Assembly: GCA_964465155.1 (NCBI GenBank)
Contig: CAYXIH010000002.1
Location: 76,982-140,981 of the forward strand
Reading direction: 5' to 3'
From: Spiro-02 sp964465155
Lineage (GTDB): Bacteria; Spirochaetota; Spirochaetia; Sphaerochaetales; Sphaerochaetaceae
DNA: 64,000 bases
Shown here: one piece after another, positions 24,010-33,406 of the stretch
Layout of the letters: every line of letters starts with the position of its first letter
Position numbering within the stretch: the first letter of the stretch is position 1
Program-made: the position numbers and the translations under genes
The notes under the pieces: generated by a model
Database searches by the model: none
What the model saw: the letters and a program-made list of their open reading frames with translations, nothing else
Told to the model about the DNA's origin: nothing

Positions 24010-25188
24010 ATGAGACACACGATGTTCAACAAGAAAGAGAAACGCAAAGAGTCCGCGGCAGCGGTCAATACAGAAGACCAGGTCCGCAACGCGCTCAAGA
24101 AAAAGCTCGCAAAGCAGCGGGTCAAGAAGATCATCACCTGGGTGGTCGTAATCGTGGTGGTTGTCGGAGGAATGTTCCTCTACAACTTCTACAAGGACAA
24201 CGGCCGCTTCCCCTGGTCGGAGGCAAAGAGCGCTGTCTCCATGGTGCAGATGGTGGAGGAGAAGGTCTACGAGAGCACCTACAACACCGCCATCGACTTG
24301 TCAGGATACGTTGCACCGTTTGACCAGCAGAAGGTCAACTTCCGCTCCACCGGCGCCATTACCGGTGTCTACGTGGTGGAAGGACAGGCGGTCAAGAAAG
24401 GTGACTTGCTGGTGACCATCGACGACACCAGCCAGCAGTATACGGTGGCCAACCTCGAGAGCCAGATAGAACAGGCACAGCTGGAGGGGAGCGCCCGCTC
24501 GCTGAAGCTGCTTGAGCTGCAAAAGCAAGCTGCCCAGAACAACCTGGAGTACACCAAGAGCTTTGCCAACTTCGATGGCGTCGTAGCATCGGTGGCAGTC
24601 TCGGCGGGTGACTACTTCGAGGCAGGCAGCTCGGCCATGACCATCATCGACCGCAGCAAGCTCAAGGCGACCGTTGAGATCGACGAGATCGACATGCAGT
24701 ACGTCAAGCTCGGTCAGGAGGCCGTGCTGACCTTCGACGCAATGCCCGGTACCACCATAACGGCAGTTGTCTCCTATATCCCCATGATCGGGCGCTACAC
24801 CAACCAAGGCATCGGTGTCATGGATGTGGAGATCACCATCGACAACCCACCAGCGGGAATCTTCCCCGGCTATACCTTCGAAGGGACGATCAACGTAGAG
24901 GGTGAGGTCGCCATGACATTGGTTCCCCAGTCAGCCGTGACAACCCGCCGTGGCGTGAGCACCGTCGAGAAGAAGCTCCCCGACGGAACGACCAAGACCA
25001 CCACCATCACCGTCAAGTACCTGGGTGAAGGGCTGTGCCAGGTCCTCACCGGTGACCTCAAGGCAGGTGACATCGTCATGGTCAAGAAATCGGCGCTCTC
25101 TTCCGACACCACCGCCATGATGGTGAACATGAGCATGTCCACCGACATGAGTCCCGAGCCACCTTCCGGTGGACCGGGCATGCGATAG
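24010..25188 (+). CDS. MacA/HlyD-type periplasmic adaptor
   Basis: A 392-residue membrane-fusion protein linking the inner-membrane transporter to the TolC-like channel. A basic cytoplasmic segment precedes one membrane helix (about residues 40-58). A lipoyl-like half with Gly-Ala-Ile-Thr-Gly-Val-Tyr-Val-Val-Glu-Gly-Gln-x-Val-Lys-Lys-Gly-Asp-Leu, a very short coiled-coil (about 140-180), the second lipoyl half, and a beta-barrel domain follow. AAGGAG ends 1 nt before ATG 24010 and 13 nt before ATG 24022 (Met-Phe-Asn-Lys), so either start is possible. It sits 13 bp after the TolC-like gene. Confidence 0.85.
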   Translation: MRHTMFNKKEKRKESAAAVNTEDQVRNALKKKLAKQRVKKIITWVVVIVVVVGGMFLYNFYKDNGRFPWSEAKSAVSMVQMVEEKVYESTYNTAIDLSGYVAPFDQQKVNFRSTGAITGVYVVEGQAVKKGDLLVTIDDTSQQYTVANLESQIEQAQLEGSARSLKLLELQKQAAQNNLEYTKSFANFDGVVASVAVSAGDYFEAGSSAMTIIDRSKLKATVEIDEIDMQYVKLGQEAVLTFDAMPGTTITAVVSYIPMIGRYTNQGIGVMDVEITIDNPPAGIFPGYTFEGTINVEGEVAMTLVPQSAVTTRRGVSTVEKKLPDGTTKTTTITVKYLGEGLCQVLTGDLKAGDIVMVKKSALSSDTTAMMVNMSMSTDMSPEPPSGGPGMR

Positions 25189-25204
25189 GCAAGGGGCAGC
25201 AACA

Positions 25205-25954
25205 ATGGTAGTGGAATATATCAAGGCTGACGAAAGCGTACCAGAGCAGCGTATCATCACCGATACGCTGGTGCGCCCCGTTGGCAAGGAAGTGATCACC
25301 CTCAGGGACGTCAAGAGATACTTCATCGTAGGTGATTTTGTCGTCAAGGCCCTGGACGGGGTGAGCCTCTCCATCCATGAAGGGGAGTTCACCGCGATCA
25401 TGGGGCCCTCTGGCTCGGGCAAGTCGACGATGATGAACCTCATCGGATGCCTGGACACCCCCACCAGCGGTGACGTTTCCATCGATGGTGAGGATACCTC
25501 TGGACTCAATGAAGCTGAGCTGGCCTACATACGCAACCAAAAGGTAGGGTTTGTGTTCCAGCAGTTCAACCTGCTGGGCAAGCTCTCCGCATTGGAGAAT
25601 GTCGTCACACCGCTGCTGTATGCGGGAGTGTCGGTGCGCGAGCGGCGCGAACGGGCCATGACCGCCTTGGAGCGGGTAGGGCTTGCCGACCGCGTCAAAC
25701 ACCGGCCCAACGAGCTTTCCGGTGGCCAGAAGCAGCGCGTGGCAATTGCCCGCGCACTGGTGAACAACCCGGCTATCCTGCTGGCTGACGAACCGACCGG
25801 GGCATTGGACTCGACCACCGGCAACCAGATCATGGAGCTGTTCGAGGAACTCAACAGCGAAGGCCGCACCGTGGTGTTCGTCACCCACGACCGGGAACTG
25901 GGGATGCGCTGCAGGCGTCAGATCCGCATCCGTGACGGAAGATTGGAGGAATAG
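25205..25954 (+). CDS. MacB/LolD-type ABC transporter ATPase
   Basis: A 249-residue nucleotide-binding subunit. Walker A is Gly-Pro-Ser-Gly-Ser-Gly-Lys-Ser-Thr, the signature Leu-Ser-Gly-Gly-Gln, and Walker B Ile-Leu-Leu-Ala-Asp-Glu-Pro-Thr-Gly, with the switch His in Val-Thr-His-Asp. About 35 residues before the usual start are an acidic N-terminal extension. It is followed after one base by the permease, so ATPase and permease are separate chains rather than fused as in E. coli MacB. Confidence 0.92.
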   Translation: MVVEYIKADESVPEQRIITDTLVRPVGKEVITLRDVKRYFIVGDFVVKALDGVSLSIHEGEFTAIMGPSGSGKSTMMNLIGCLDTPTSGDVSIDGEDTSGLNEAELAYIRNQKVGFVFQQFNLLGKLSALENVVTPLLYAGVSVRERRERAMTALERVGLADRVKHRPNELSGGQKQRVAIARALVNNPAILLADEPTGALDSTTGNQIMELFEELNSEGRTVVFVTHDRELGMRCRRQIRIRDGRLEE

Positions 25955-25955
25955 G

Positions 25956-27137
25956 ATGTTCATCGAGAATATCAAGCTGGCATTTGCCGCAATGCGTGGA
26001 AACAAGCTGCGCACCGTCCTGTCGCTGCTGGGGATCATCATCGGCGTCGGATCGGTCGTTGCAATCCTGACATTGGGACAAAGCGCCACATCCAGCATCA
26101 CCGACTCCATATCGTCCGGTGGGCTGAACATGGTCTCCGTCTACCCTGTCTCCAGCGAGAAGACGGCAAGCGTGTTCACCGAGAACTTTGGCGAGACGAT
26201 CATGCGCAACGTCGATGGAATCTCCACGGTGCTGTCCCAGGTCTCCAGCAACGCAGTCATCCGCAACGGGCAGGACAAGACCACCGCTTCGGTAAATGGC
26301 GTTCCCTCATCCTATGCCGCAGTGGAGAACTACAATGCCGCCGAAGGCAATTTCTTCACCGCGGAGGACAACATCTACCGGCGACAGGTCATTGTCCTGG
26401 GAGCTACGGTCGCAGAGAAACTCTTCCCCTATGGCGATGCAGTGGGCCAATACGTGAGCCTCTTCCGCACCCAGGCAAAGAGCTATCTGGTCGTTGGCGT
26501 GATGGAGAAGAAGGATGCCTCCTTCTCCGGATCGTATGACACCTCCGTCTTCATCCCCTACAACACCTACCAGCAGCGGTTCCGCAAGACCGCGACAGTC
26601 GGCACCTACATCATCGAGGTGGCGGACGAGAACAAGACGATCGCCGTCTCCGACGCGATCACAATCTACCTGGACAACCTGGTGGGAAGCGACGCATACA
26701 GCCTCTTCTCCCCAGCGACCCTTGCCGAGATGGCAAACCAGATCACCAAGACCTTCAGCTCGTTCCTCGCCGCCATTGCCGCGATATCGCTGCTCGTCGG
26801 TGGCATCGGCATCATGAACATCATGCTGGTATCGGTAGCGGAGCGGACCAAGGAGATAGGCATACGAAAGGCCCTGGGGGCATCACCCACGACCATCCGT
26901 GGCCAATTCCTCTCCGAGGCGATCACCCTGACACTCATTGGCGGTGTGCTGGGAATCGTGCTGGGAGCTGCGATCAGCATGGCGATGACCAAGCTCGTGG
27001 GGTGGACGCTCCACCTGTCGTACTTCTCCTTTGCCCTGGCAATGGGATTCTCGATGGTCGTCGGTATCTTCTTTGGCTGGTATCCCGCCATGAAGGCCGC
27101 AAAGCTTGATCCAATCGAGGCATTGAACTACGAGTGA
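25956..27137 (+). CDS. MacB-type ABC permease (FtsX fold)
   Basis: A 393-residue permease with the MacB topology: TM1 at about 15-40 (after Ala-Met-Arg-Gly-Asn-Lys-Leu-Arg-Thr), a large periplasmic domain (about 45-265), and three C-terminal TM helices with Gly-Gly-Ile-Gly-Ile-Met-Asn-Ile-Met-Leu-Val-Ser-Val and Glu-Ile-Gly-Ile-Arg-Lys-Ala-Leu-Gly-Ala coupling segment. The start follows GGAGG inside the ATPase gene end. With the ATPase, adaptor and channel it makes a tripartite exporter for peptides, antibiotics or lipids; substrate unknown. Confidence 0.92.
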   Translation: MFIENIKLAFAAMRGNKLRTVLSLLGIIIGVGSVVAILTLGQSATSSITDSISSGGLNMVSVYPVSSEKTASVFTENFGETIMRNVDGISTVLSQVSSNAVIRNGQDKTTASVNGVPSSYAAVENYNAAEGNFFTAEDNIYRRQVIVLGATVAEKLFPYGDAVGQYVSLFRTQAKSYLVVGVMEKKDASFSGSYDTSVFIPYNTYQQRFRKTATVGTYIIEVADENKTIAVSDAITIYLDNLVGSDAYSLFSPATLAEMANQITKTFSSFLAAIAAISLLVGGIGIMNIMLVSVAERTKEIGIRKALGASPTTIRGQFLSEAITLTLIGGVLGIVLGAAISMAMTKLVGWTLHLSYFSFALAMGFSMVVGIFFGWYPAMKAAKLDPIEALNYE

Positions 27138-27196
27138 TGCTTGTGCCCAACTGACAGGGCGGTATACTATAGACGAACATTGGGAGAGAGACGGAC

Positions 27197-28558
27197 GTGA
27201 AGCAGCAGAAGGAACCAAAGAAACGGATGGGGGCGATAGCCGATGGCAAGGAGCCAGGATTCGTCATCTCCGGCATGATCTTCGCATTCCTGCTGCTGAT
27301 CTGCCTGGTGCTGTTCCTCTCCTACAACATCTCCCAGACCGAGAACCTCAAGATCCAGATGCGGGCGGAGCGGGCGTTCAACTCGATCTACATCACCTTG
27401 TCCACCACCAACTCCTCCTTCGATGCCTATACGATCGCCAAGGCGACGCGGGTCATGCAGGAGGAGGGTGTCACGGCAATCGGCATCTACAAGGACAACG
27501 GCCGTTTCTCCTTTGGCCTGGGGCAAGCTCCCTATTCGCTGTCGCTTGAGCACCTGAAGATCCTTGAGGAGAGCACCGGTGACTCGCAGTCCGGTGTCCT
27601 TGCCTACAACAAGGAGACTGGGATGATCGAGTACCTGCGGTTCTCCCGGCAGATCATCCTGGACATCGGGACGTTCAGCTTCTCCGACGACAACCTGGTC
27701 AGCAACCCGGTGGAGTTTCCCAACATCCTCTACCTGCTGCTGGACGGGACGGCCTTCCACCGTCGCATGCTGATGGTCAAGGCGTTCAGCTTCTTCACCA
27801 TCATGGCCATTGGAGTCTTCTTCCTGATGGTCCTCAACATCTACCGCAACAACCGCCAGTACCGTGAGAAGCTTGCCAAGCAGGAGAGTCTGGTCAACCT
27901 CGGTGAAGCTGCACGCACCCTGACGCATGAGATCAAGAACCCGCTCAGTGCAATCACCATCCAGATGGCACTGCTGAAGAAGATGCTCCCACCCCAGCAC
28001 CGGGAGGAGCTGAAGGTGGTGGACCAGGAGGTCCAGCGCCTGATCCAGCTGACGAACAAAGTCAGCGACTTCCTGCGCAACCCCTTGGGAACCCCCGAGC
28101 GGATTGACCTGCCGCCATTCATCCACTCAATTGCAGACCGCTTCCCCATACCGGCGACGTTCGTTGCCGGGAGCATGAACCATGTGGAGGTCTCCTTCGA
28201 TGCCGACAGGGCACGCTCGGTATTTGAGAACCTCATCAAGAACGCAATGGAAAGCTGCCAGGGGCGTGACCCACAGGTGGAAGTGGAGATTACTGTCGAC
28301 AAACGCGACCATGTGCACGTATTTGTCCGTGACCGTGGCGACGGCATACCCGAAGGGGACGAGAAGAAGATCTTCGACCCCTTCTTTACAACGAAGATAC
28401 ACGGCTCGGGGATCGGCCTCTCGATCTCCAGCCAGTTCGTCAAGGCACGGGGAGGAAACATCCGGCTCTATCCCCGTGAAGGAGGGGGAACGGTGGCGGA
28501 GGTCATCCTCCCACGCTCCTTTGGCCATGTGAAGCCGGAATCCAAGCAAGGGGAATGA
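27197..28558 (+). CDS. Membrane sensor histidine kinase
   Basis: A 453-residue kinase with a GTG start after GGGAGAGAG. TM1 is at about 22-43, a 140-residue extracytoplasmic sensor domain follows, and TM2 is at about 192-215. There is no HAMP domain; TM2 runs almost directly into the dimerisation helix. His244 in Thr-His-Glu-Ile-Lys-Asn-Pro-Leu is the phosphorylation site. N, D-x-G-x-G (Asp-Arg-Gly-Asp-Gly) and Gly-Ser-Gly-Ile-Gly-Leu ATP-lid boxes are present. Its stop overlaps the response-regulator start region as ATGA. It probably senses the efflux substrate or envelope stress. Confidence 0.9.
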   Translation: MKQQKEPKKRMGAIADGKEPGFVISGMIFAFLLLICLVLFLSYNISQTENLKIQMRAERAFNSIYITLSTTNSSFDAYTIAKATRVMQEEGVTAIGIYKDNGRFSFGLGQAPYSLSLEHLKILEESTGDSQSGVLAYNKETGMIEYLRFSRQIILDIGTFSFSDDNLVSNPVEFPNILYLLLDGTAFHRRMLMVKAFSFFTIMAIGVFFLMVLNIYRNNRQYREKLAKQESLVNLGEAARTLTHEIKNPLSAITIQMALLKKMLPPQHREELKVVDQEVQRLIQLTNKVSDFLRNPLGTPERIDLPPFIHSIADRFPIPATFVAGSMNHVEVSFDADRARSVFENLIKNAMESCQGRDPQVEVEITVDKRDHVHVFVRDRGDGIPEGDEKKIFDPFFTTKIHGSGIGLSISSQFVKARGGNIRLYPREGGGTVAEVILPRSFGHVKPESKQGE

Positions 28559-28560
28559 GC

Positions 28561-29928
28561 ATGAACATTTTGATCGTGGACGACGAGCCGAACATCAGGG
28601 AACTGATGCGCAAATACCTCAGTCTCGAAGGAATCGACAGCGACGGTGCGGAGAATGGACTTTCGGCACAACGCCTCCTCAAGGAGACGGCCTACGACGC
28701 CTGCCTGGTCGACCTGAAGATGCCTGGCATGGACGGCCTGCAGCTGATCACCTGGCTGCGCCAGGAGGGCTTCCGCATGCCCGTGATCATGATCAGTGCC
28801 CACGGTGAGATCAACGATGCAGTCTCCGCCCTCAAGGAGGGCGCCCAGGACTACATCGTCAAGCCCTTTGACCCGGAGGAGCTGACCATCCGCCTGAAGA
28901 AGCTGGTGGAGGCGCAGAACCTGCGCAACATGGTCGAGTCCGAGAGCCGTGCCAATGAGGAGACCGGTGGATCACCCTTCCTGGGTGACTCCCTGCCGAT
29001 CCGCAAGATCAAGGAGGTGATCAGCCGCATCGCCGACAGCCCCGCCACCGTACTCATCACAGGTGAGAGCGGAACGGGAAAAGAGGTCGTTGCCCGTGAG
29101 ATCCACGCCTCCTCCCTGATCAAGGATGGCCCGTTCGTGGCCATCAACATCGGTGGTGTCCCCGAGAACCTGCTGGAGAGCGAGCTCTTTGGCTATGAGA
29201 AGGGAGCCTTCACCGGTGCAGTCAACCGAAAGCCCGGCATGTTCGAGCTCGCTTCGGGTGGAACCCTGTTCCTCGACGAGATCGGCGACATGCCACTGTC
29301 CCTGCAGGTGAAGATCCTGCGTGTGCTGCAGGACCACCGCATCACCCGCTTGGGTGGGACGACCCCGATCCCCATCAACTCACGCATCGTAGCAGCCACC
29401 AACAAGAACTTGGAGGAGATGGTCCGCCAAGGGAAGTTCCGTGAGGACCTCTTCTACCGCCTGAACGTAGTACGCATCGAAGTACCACCGCTGCGCGACC
29501 GCAAGGATGACCTTCCGATGCTCGTGGCGGGAATCATCCGCCGGCTCAACCGCCAGATGGGACACCGGGTGGAGGGACTCTCCCCCGATGCACTGGAGTT
29601 GCTCAAGCACCACAACTTCTATGGCAACGTCCGTGAATTGGAGAACATCCTCGAGCGGGCTGTGATCTTCGCCGACGGAAATCTCATCCATGGTGATGAC
29701 CTGGACCTGCGCGGGAGCGTCTCGCGCCCCGATGAGCAGGGTTCTGCCCCGGTGGCCTTCACCGACACACAGGGAGCGGACGGCCGCTCGCTGAAGAAGA
29801 TGGAGGAGGAGGCGATCATCCGTGCGCTGCACCGCTGGGAGGGCAACCGTACCCGTGCCGCAGAGGAGCTGGGGATTAGCCGCAGGACATTGATCAACAA
29901 GATCGCAGAGTATGGACTGGACCTGTAG
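28561..29928 (+). CDS. NtrC-type sigma-54-dependent response regulator
   Basis: A 455-residue activator. The receiver domain has Val-Asp-Asp-Glu near the start and the phospho-acceptor Asp51 in Val-Asp-Leu-Lys-Met-Pro-Gly. The AAA+ domain has Gly-Glu-Ser-Gly-Thr-Gly-Lys-Glu (Walker A) and Gly-Ala-Phe-Thr-Gly-Ala at 215-220, the loop that contacts sigma-54. A Fis-type helix-turn-helix (Ala-Ala-Glu-Glu-Leu-Gly-Ile-Ser-Arg-Arg-Thr-Leu) ends the chain. AGGGG is 7 nt before ATG 28561; ATG 28555, which overlaps the kinase stop, is the alternative. It implies that the organism has RpoN, but I could not place a sigma-54 promoter in this window. Confidence 0.93.
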   Translation: MNILIVDDEPNIRELMRKYLSLEGIDSDGAENGLSAQRLLKETAYDACLVDLKMPGMDGLQLITWLRQEGFRMPVIMISAHGEINDAVSALKEGAQDYIVKPFDPEELTIRLKKLVEAQNLRNMVESESRANEETGGSPFLGDSLPIRKIKEVISRIADSPATVLITGESGTGKEVVAREIHASSLIKDGPFVAINIGGVPENLLESELFGYEKGAFTGAVNRKPGMFELASGGTLFLDEIGDMPLSLQVKILRVLQDHRITRLGGTTPIPINSRIVAATNKNLEEMVRQGKFREDLFYRLNVVRIEVPPLRDRKDDLPMLVAGIIRRLNRQMGHRVEGLSPDALELLKHHNFYGNVRELENILERAVIFADGNLIHGDDLDLRGSVSRPDEQGSAPVAFTDTQGADGRSLKKMEEEAIIRALHRWEGNRTRAAEELGISRRTLINKIAEYGLDL

Positions 29929-30009
29929 GGTATATCCTGCAGGTTGACGTGCAAAACCCAAGCACGTACACTTGCAGCAGGTGCAGGAGCACCTGCGCAA
30001 GGAGTGACC

Positions 30010-31776
30010 ATGACAGACGTACCACGCTGGGACCTCAGTCCCATCTACCCATCCATCACCAGCAGTGAGTTCACCGCTGACATCAATACCATGCTTTCCA
30101 AGACGACCGAGCTGGAGGCTCTGCTTGCAGCAACCCCCCAGCCGTTCGAACCGTGGTTTGCCCAGGTGCTGGCACTGTACCAGACGATCTTGGACTACCA
30201 TGAGACATTGGACGCCTACGCCAATGCAGTGCTGACCACCGACACATCCAATACCGATGCGATCAACGGCCTCAACCAAGTCGAAGCTGCCTCGCTTCCC
30301 GTGCAGGCAGTCGAGACGCGCCTGCTCAATGTACTTGCCGCACACCGCAGCGAGATCGAGGAGCTCCTGCAGCACAACGAGCTGTATACCCCATATTCCT
30401 ATGTGGTCAACGGCCTGTTCGAATCCCAGCGGCACCAGATGGGAGAAGCCGAGGAGGCCTTGGCGGCCGACCTCAGCCGAAGCGGCACCGATGCGTGGAG
30501 CCGCCTGCAGGAAGCAGTCTCCTCAAGTGCCTCGGCACCGTGGGACGAGACGGGCAGCAAGACGGTCATCGAACTGCGCTCCCTTGCCACCAACCCCGAC
30601 CGAAAGATTCGCAAGAAGGCGTTTGACCAGGAGCTGGGAGTGTGGAAGACCCATGAGATTGCCCTCTCGTATGCGCTGTGTGGCGTGAAGGGGACGACCA
30701 TCTCGCTTGACCATAAGCGGGGGTGGGGCGATCCGCTGGACCGCGCCGTCTTCCAGTCGAGGATCAACAATACGGTGCTGGATGCTCTGATCGGGACCCT
30801 TGAGAAGAACCTTCCGATGTTCCGCCGCTACCTCCACGCCAAGGCACAGGCCTTGGGGGTCGGGCAGTGTGCGTTCTACGACCTCTTTGCCCCGGTGGGG
30901 ACCACCCACAAGCACTGGAGCTTCGACGACGCACGGCAGTTCATTGTCCGCCAGTTTGGTGCATTCAGCCCCGAGATGGGCGCATTCGCCGCCAATGCGT
31001 TCTCCCAGAACTGGATTGATGCACAGGCGCGTCCCAACAAAGTTGGGGGTGCTTATGATACTGCATTCCCGCTTCGTGGACAGAGCAGGATCCTCTCGAA
31101 CTTCGACTTCTCATTCTCCGGCGTATCGACGCTGGCCCATGAGCTGGGGCATGCCTACCATGACAGCATTGTCCTCCCATACCCAGCACTGCTGCGCACC
31201 TATCCGATGACCCTTGCCGAGACAGCCTCGATCTTCTCCGAGTTCATCGTATTCCAGGGGGCATTGGCCGACAGCGACGAGCAGGGCAAGCTGACCCTCA
31301 TAGAGCATTTCCTCCAGGATGCCTGCCAAGTCTGCGTGGACATCCTCTGCCGCTTCTACTTCGAACGTGAGCTCTTTGCCCGGAGAAAGGACGGCGACCT
31401 CACTGCATCCGAACTCTCTGCTCTGATGCTGGACTGCCAGAAGCGCACCTATGGAGACGGCCTCGACCCCCAGGCCCTCCATCCATATATGTGGGCAGTA
31501 AAGGGACACTACTACCGCAGCAGCCTCTCCTTCTACAACTTCCCCTATGCCTTCGGTCAGCTGTTTGGCCTTGGCCTGTTCGCGCGCAGCAGGAAAGAAC
31601 CCGATGCCTTCCCAGCCCACTATGTAGAGCTGCTGCGCCATACCGGCAGCGAATGTGCCGTCGACGTAGCCGCACGTGGTGGCTGCGACATCGAAAGCCC
31701 AGCCTTCTGGCAGGAGGGGATGGATATCATCAGCTCCTACTGCGACCAGTTCGAGACGTTGGTACACGCCCTGTGA
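30010..31776 (+). CDS. M3-family oligoendopeptidase (PepF-like)
   Basis: A 588-residue cytosolic zinc peptidase that cleaves medium-length peptides. The ATG at 30010 follows AAGGAG. The zinc motif His-Glu-Leu-Gly-His is at 377-381 (Glu378 catalytic), and the third ligand region Thr-Ala-Ser-Ile-Phe-Ser-Glu lies about 25 residues downstream. The N-terminal helical Peptidase_M3_N part begins with Trp-Asp-Leu-Ser-x-Ile-Tyr-Pro-Ser, typical of oligoendopeptidase F. The stop codon overlaps the next gene's GTG as GTGA. Confidence 0.9.
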   Translation: MTDVPRWDLSPIYPSITSSEFTADINTMLSKTTELEALLAATPQPFEPWFAQVLALYQTILDYHETLDAYANAVLTTDTSNTDAINGLNQVEAASLPVQAVETRLLNVLAAHRSEIEELLQHNELYTPYSYVVNGLFESQRHQMGEAEEALAADLSRSGTDAWSRLQEAVSSSASAPWDETGSKTVIELRSLATNPDRKIRKKAFDQELGVWKTHEIALSYALCGVKGTTISLDHKRGWGDPLDRAVFQSRINNTVLDALIGTLEKNLPMFRRYLHAKAQALGVGQCAFYDLFAPVGTTHKHWSFDDARQFIVRQFGAFSPEMGAFAANAFSQNWIDAQARPNKVGGAYDTAFPLRGQSRILSNFDFSFSGVSTLAHELGHAYHDSIVLPYPALLRTYPMTLAETASIFSEFIVFQGALADSDEQGKLTLIEHFLQDACQVCVDILCRFYFERELFARRKDGDLTASELSALMLDCQKRTYGDGLDPQALHPYMWAVKGHYYRSSLSFYNFPYAFGQLFGLGLFARSRKEPDAFPAHYVELLRHTGSECAVDVAARGGCDIESPAFWQEGMDIISSYCDQFETLVHAL

Positions 31777-32912
31777 GCGAGACCTGCAGGATCGAGAAAC
31801 TCGTCCAAGGGGGAGAGGGCTTTGCCATATCCCCCGACGGAAGGGCTCTCTTCGTAGCCGGTGCCCTTCCCGGGGAACTGGTGGAGTACCAGGTGACTAC
31901 CGTCAAGCCAACCTTTACCAAGGCTGTGGCGACCAATATCCTCGAACCTTCGGACAAGCGGGTGCTCCCTCTCTGTCCGCTGTATGGCATCTGCGGTGGC
32001 TGTGACCTGATGCACCTCGATTCCCAAGCCCAGGCTACGGCAGCCCAAGCAATCGTCACGGAGAACCTGCGGCGCATCGGGTCGATCGAAGTACACGTTG
32101 CCCCTGCGGTGGCGGGCACCCCCTTTGGCTACCGCAGCCGCATGCGGGTGCATGTGGATACTCGGAACAAGCGACTGGGATTCCTCGCTGCTCGGTCACG
32201 TGAGTTGGTGGACATACGCCACTGCCCGGTGCTGGTGCCGATGCTCGACACCTTGCTGGACGATGGGCGCAAGCTGTTGTTCGAGGCAGCGGCGCAGCGG
32301 GGGATCCGCAGCAAGGACTCCCCATACCTGCAGGTACCCGCCTTCGCAGGGGACGGTCAGGTCTCGTTGGGCAACGAGGCGGTAGCGGTGACGGTGGAGG
32401 GTCATACCCTGCACTCCAGTGCCTCCGTGTTCTTCCAGTCAAACCGGGAAGCCCTTCCCCAGCTGGTGGACTTTGTCACGACCCATGCCACAGGCACCCA
32501 CTTGATGGACCTCTACAGCGGGGTTGGCTTCTTCAGCTCCTTCCTCGAAGGTGCTGGCAAGAGCATCACGGCAGTGGAACGCGACCCAAAATGCCTTGAA
32601 CTGGCTCGTGGGAACCTCCATGATACCCACTTCTTCACCAAGGCCGTGGAGGATTGGAAGCCCAGCATGAGAGGAACATTGGATACCGTGGTGGTCGACC
32701 CCCCGCGCGTTGGACTGGCACCTGCCGTGCCTGCCATGATCGCATCATGGAAGCCCGATACCATACTCTACGTCTCATGCGACAATGTGACGTTGGCACG
32801 GGACGCCAAGCGGTTCGTCCAGCTGGGATATACCCCTACGCAGGTACAGGTGTTCGACTTCTATCCCCAGACATCCCAGATAGAATCGGCCATGGTGCTG
32901 AAGAGAAATTGA
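31773..32912 (+). CDS. RumA/TrmA-family RNA (uracil-5)-methyltransferase with Fe-S cluster
   Basis: A 379-residue SAM-dependent m5U methyltransferase acting on 23S rRNA or tRNA. The GTG start at 31773 overlaps the peptidase stop. A short TRAM-like N-terminal region with Gly-Glu-Gly-Phe-Ala precedes Cys-Pro-Leu-Tyr-Gly-Ile-Cys-Gly-Gly-Cys and a further Cys (Arg-His-Cys-Pro), the 4Fe-4S ligands of RumA. Gly-Tyr-Arg-Ser-Arg-Met-Arg and Asp-Leu-Tyr-Ser-Gly-Val-Gly-Phe-Phe follow. The catalytic Cys is in Val-Ser-Cys-Asp-Asn-Val-Thr. Position specificity (RlmD, RlmC or other) cannot be fixed from sequence, so no symbol is given. Confidence 0.88.
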   Translation: MSETCRIEKLVQGGEGFAISPDGRALFVAGALPGELVEYQVTTVKPTFTKAVATNILEPSDKRVLPLCPLYGICGGCDLMHLDSQAQATAAQAIVTENLRRIGSIEVHVAPAVAGTPFGYRSRMRVHVDTRNKRLGFLAARSRELVDIRHCPVLVPMLDTLLDDGRKLLFEAAAQRGIRSKDSPYLQVPAFAGDGQVSLGNEAVAVTVEGHTLHSSASVFFQSNREALPQLVDFVTTHATGTHLMDLYSGVGFFSSFLEGAGKSITAVERDPKCLELARGNLHDTHFFTKAVEDWKPSMRGTLDTVVVDPPRVGLAPAVPAMIASWKPDTILYVSCDNVTLARDAKRFVQLGYTPTQVQVFDFYPQTSQIESAMVLKRN

Positions 32913-33055
32913 CTGGAACATGGTCAAAAAAAGCTGTTTTTCAGGGCTTTGATATAAGATGTTCCGTTTTCTTTGAAATCAAAGAATGAGGTTCGAGTTG
33001 AAAACTACAGACCCTGATGATTGTACATGCAAAATAAATTCATAACCTCATATTT

Positions 33056-33084
33056 GTATTGCATATTGCAATACGTTTTATGAT
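33056..33084 (+). promoter_or_regulatory. Toxin-antitoxin promoter and operator
   Basis: GTATTGCA-TAT-TGCAATAC (33056-33074) is a perfect 8-bp-arm palindrome just upstream of a TATGAT -10-like box (33079-33084). The palindrome covers the presumed -35 region. It is the expected type and place of operator for a RelB/DinJ ribbon-helix-helix repressor. Confidence 0.6.
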
Positions 33085-33106
33085 ACTGTGTGCAAGGAGC
33101 GATGAT

Positions 33107-33406
33107 ATGGTATCAAAGACTGCTACGGTAACTGCCCGTATCCAACCTGAGGTAAAAGAATCTGCTGAGCGTATACTTTCTCAGCTTGGAATCCCTGTGT
33201 CTGTATTTATCGATATGGCATACCGGCAAGTGATAGCAAAGAACGGTATCCCCTTCTCTTTGGATCTGAGAAGCTCAATAATTGCCAGAGATGAGATGTC
33301 CGAGTCTCAGTTCAACTCAATGATTGCAAGGGGTATCAAGGAAGCTGATGAGAATCAGGCACAGGATGCCAACGTAGTAATTTCAAACCTCCGTAAGTTG
33401 GTGTAA
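33107..33406 (+). CDS. RelB/DinJ-family antitoxin
   Basis: A 99-residue type II antitoxin. The ATG at 33107 follows CAAGGAG. Residues about 6-45, with Ala-Arg-Ile-Gln-Pro-Glu-Val-Lys and Gly-Ile-Pro-Val-Ser-Val-Phe-Ile-Asp-Met, form the RelB/DinJ ribbon-helix-helix DNA-binding part; the tail neutralises the toxin. The toxin gene begins immediately after the TAA stop, with no gap. Its base composition is more A+T-rich than its neighbours, which fits horizontal transfer. Confidence 0.85.
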   Translation: MVSKTATVTARIQPEVKESAERILSQLGIPVSVFIDMAYRQVIAKNGIPFSLDLRSSIIARDEMSESQFNSMIARGIKEADENQAQDANVVISNLRKLV

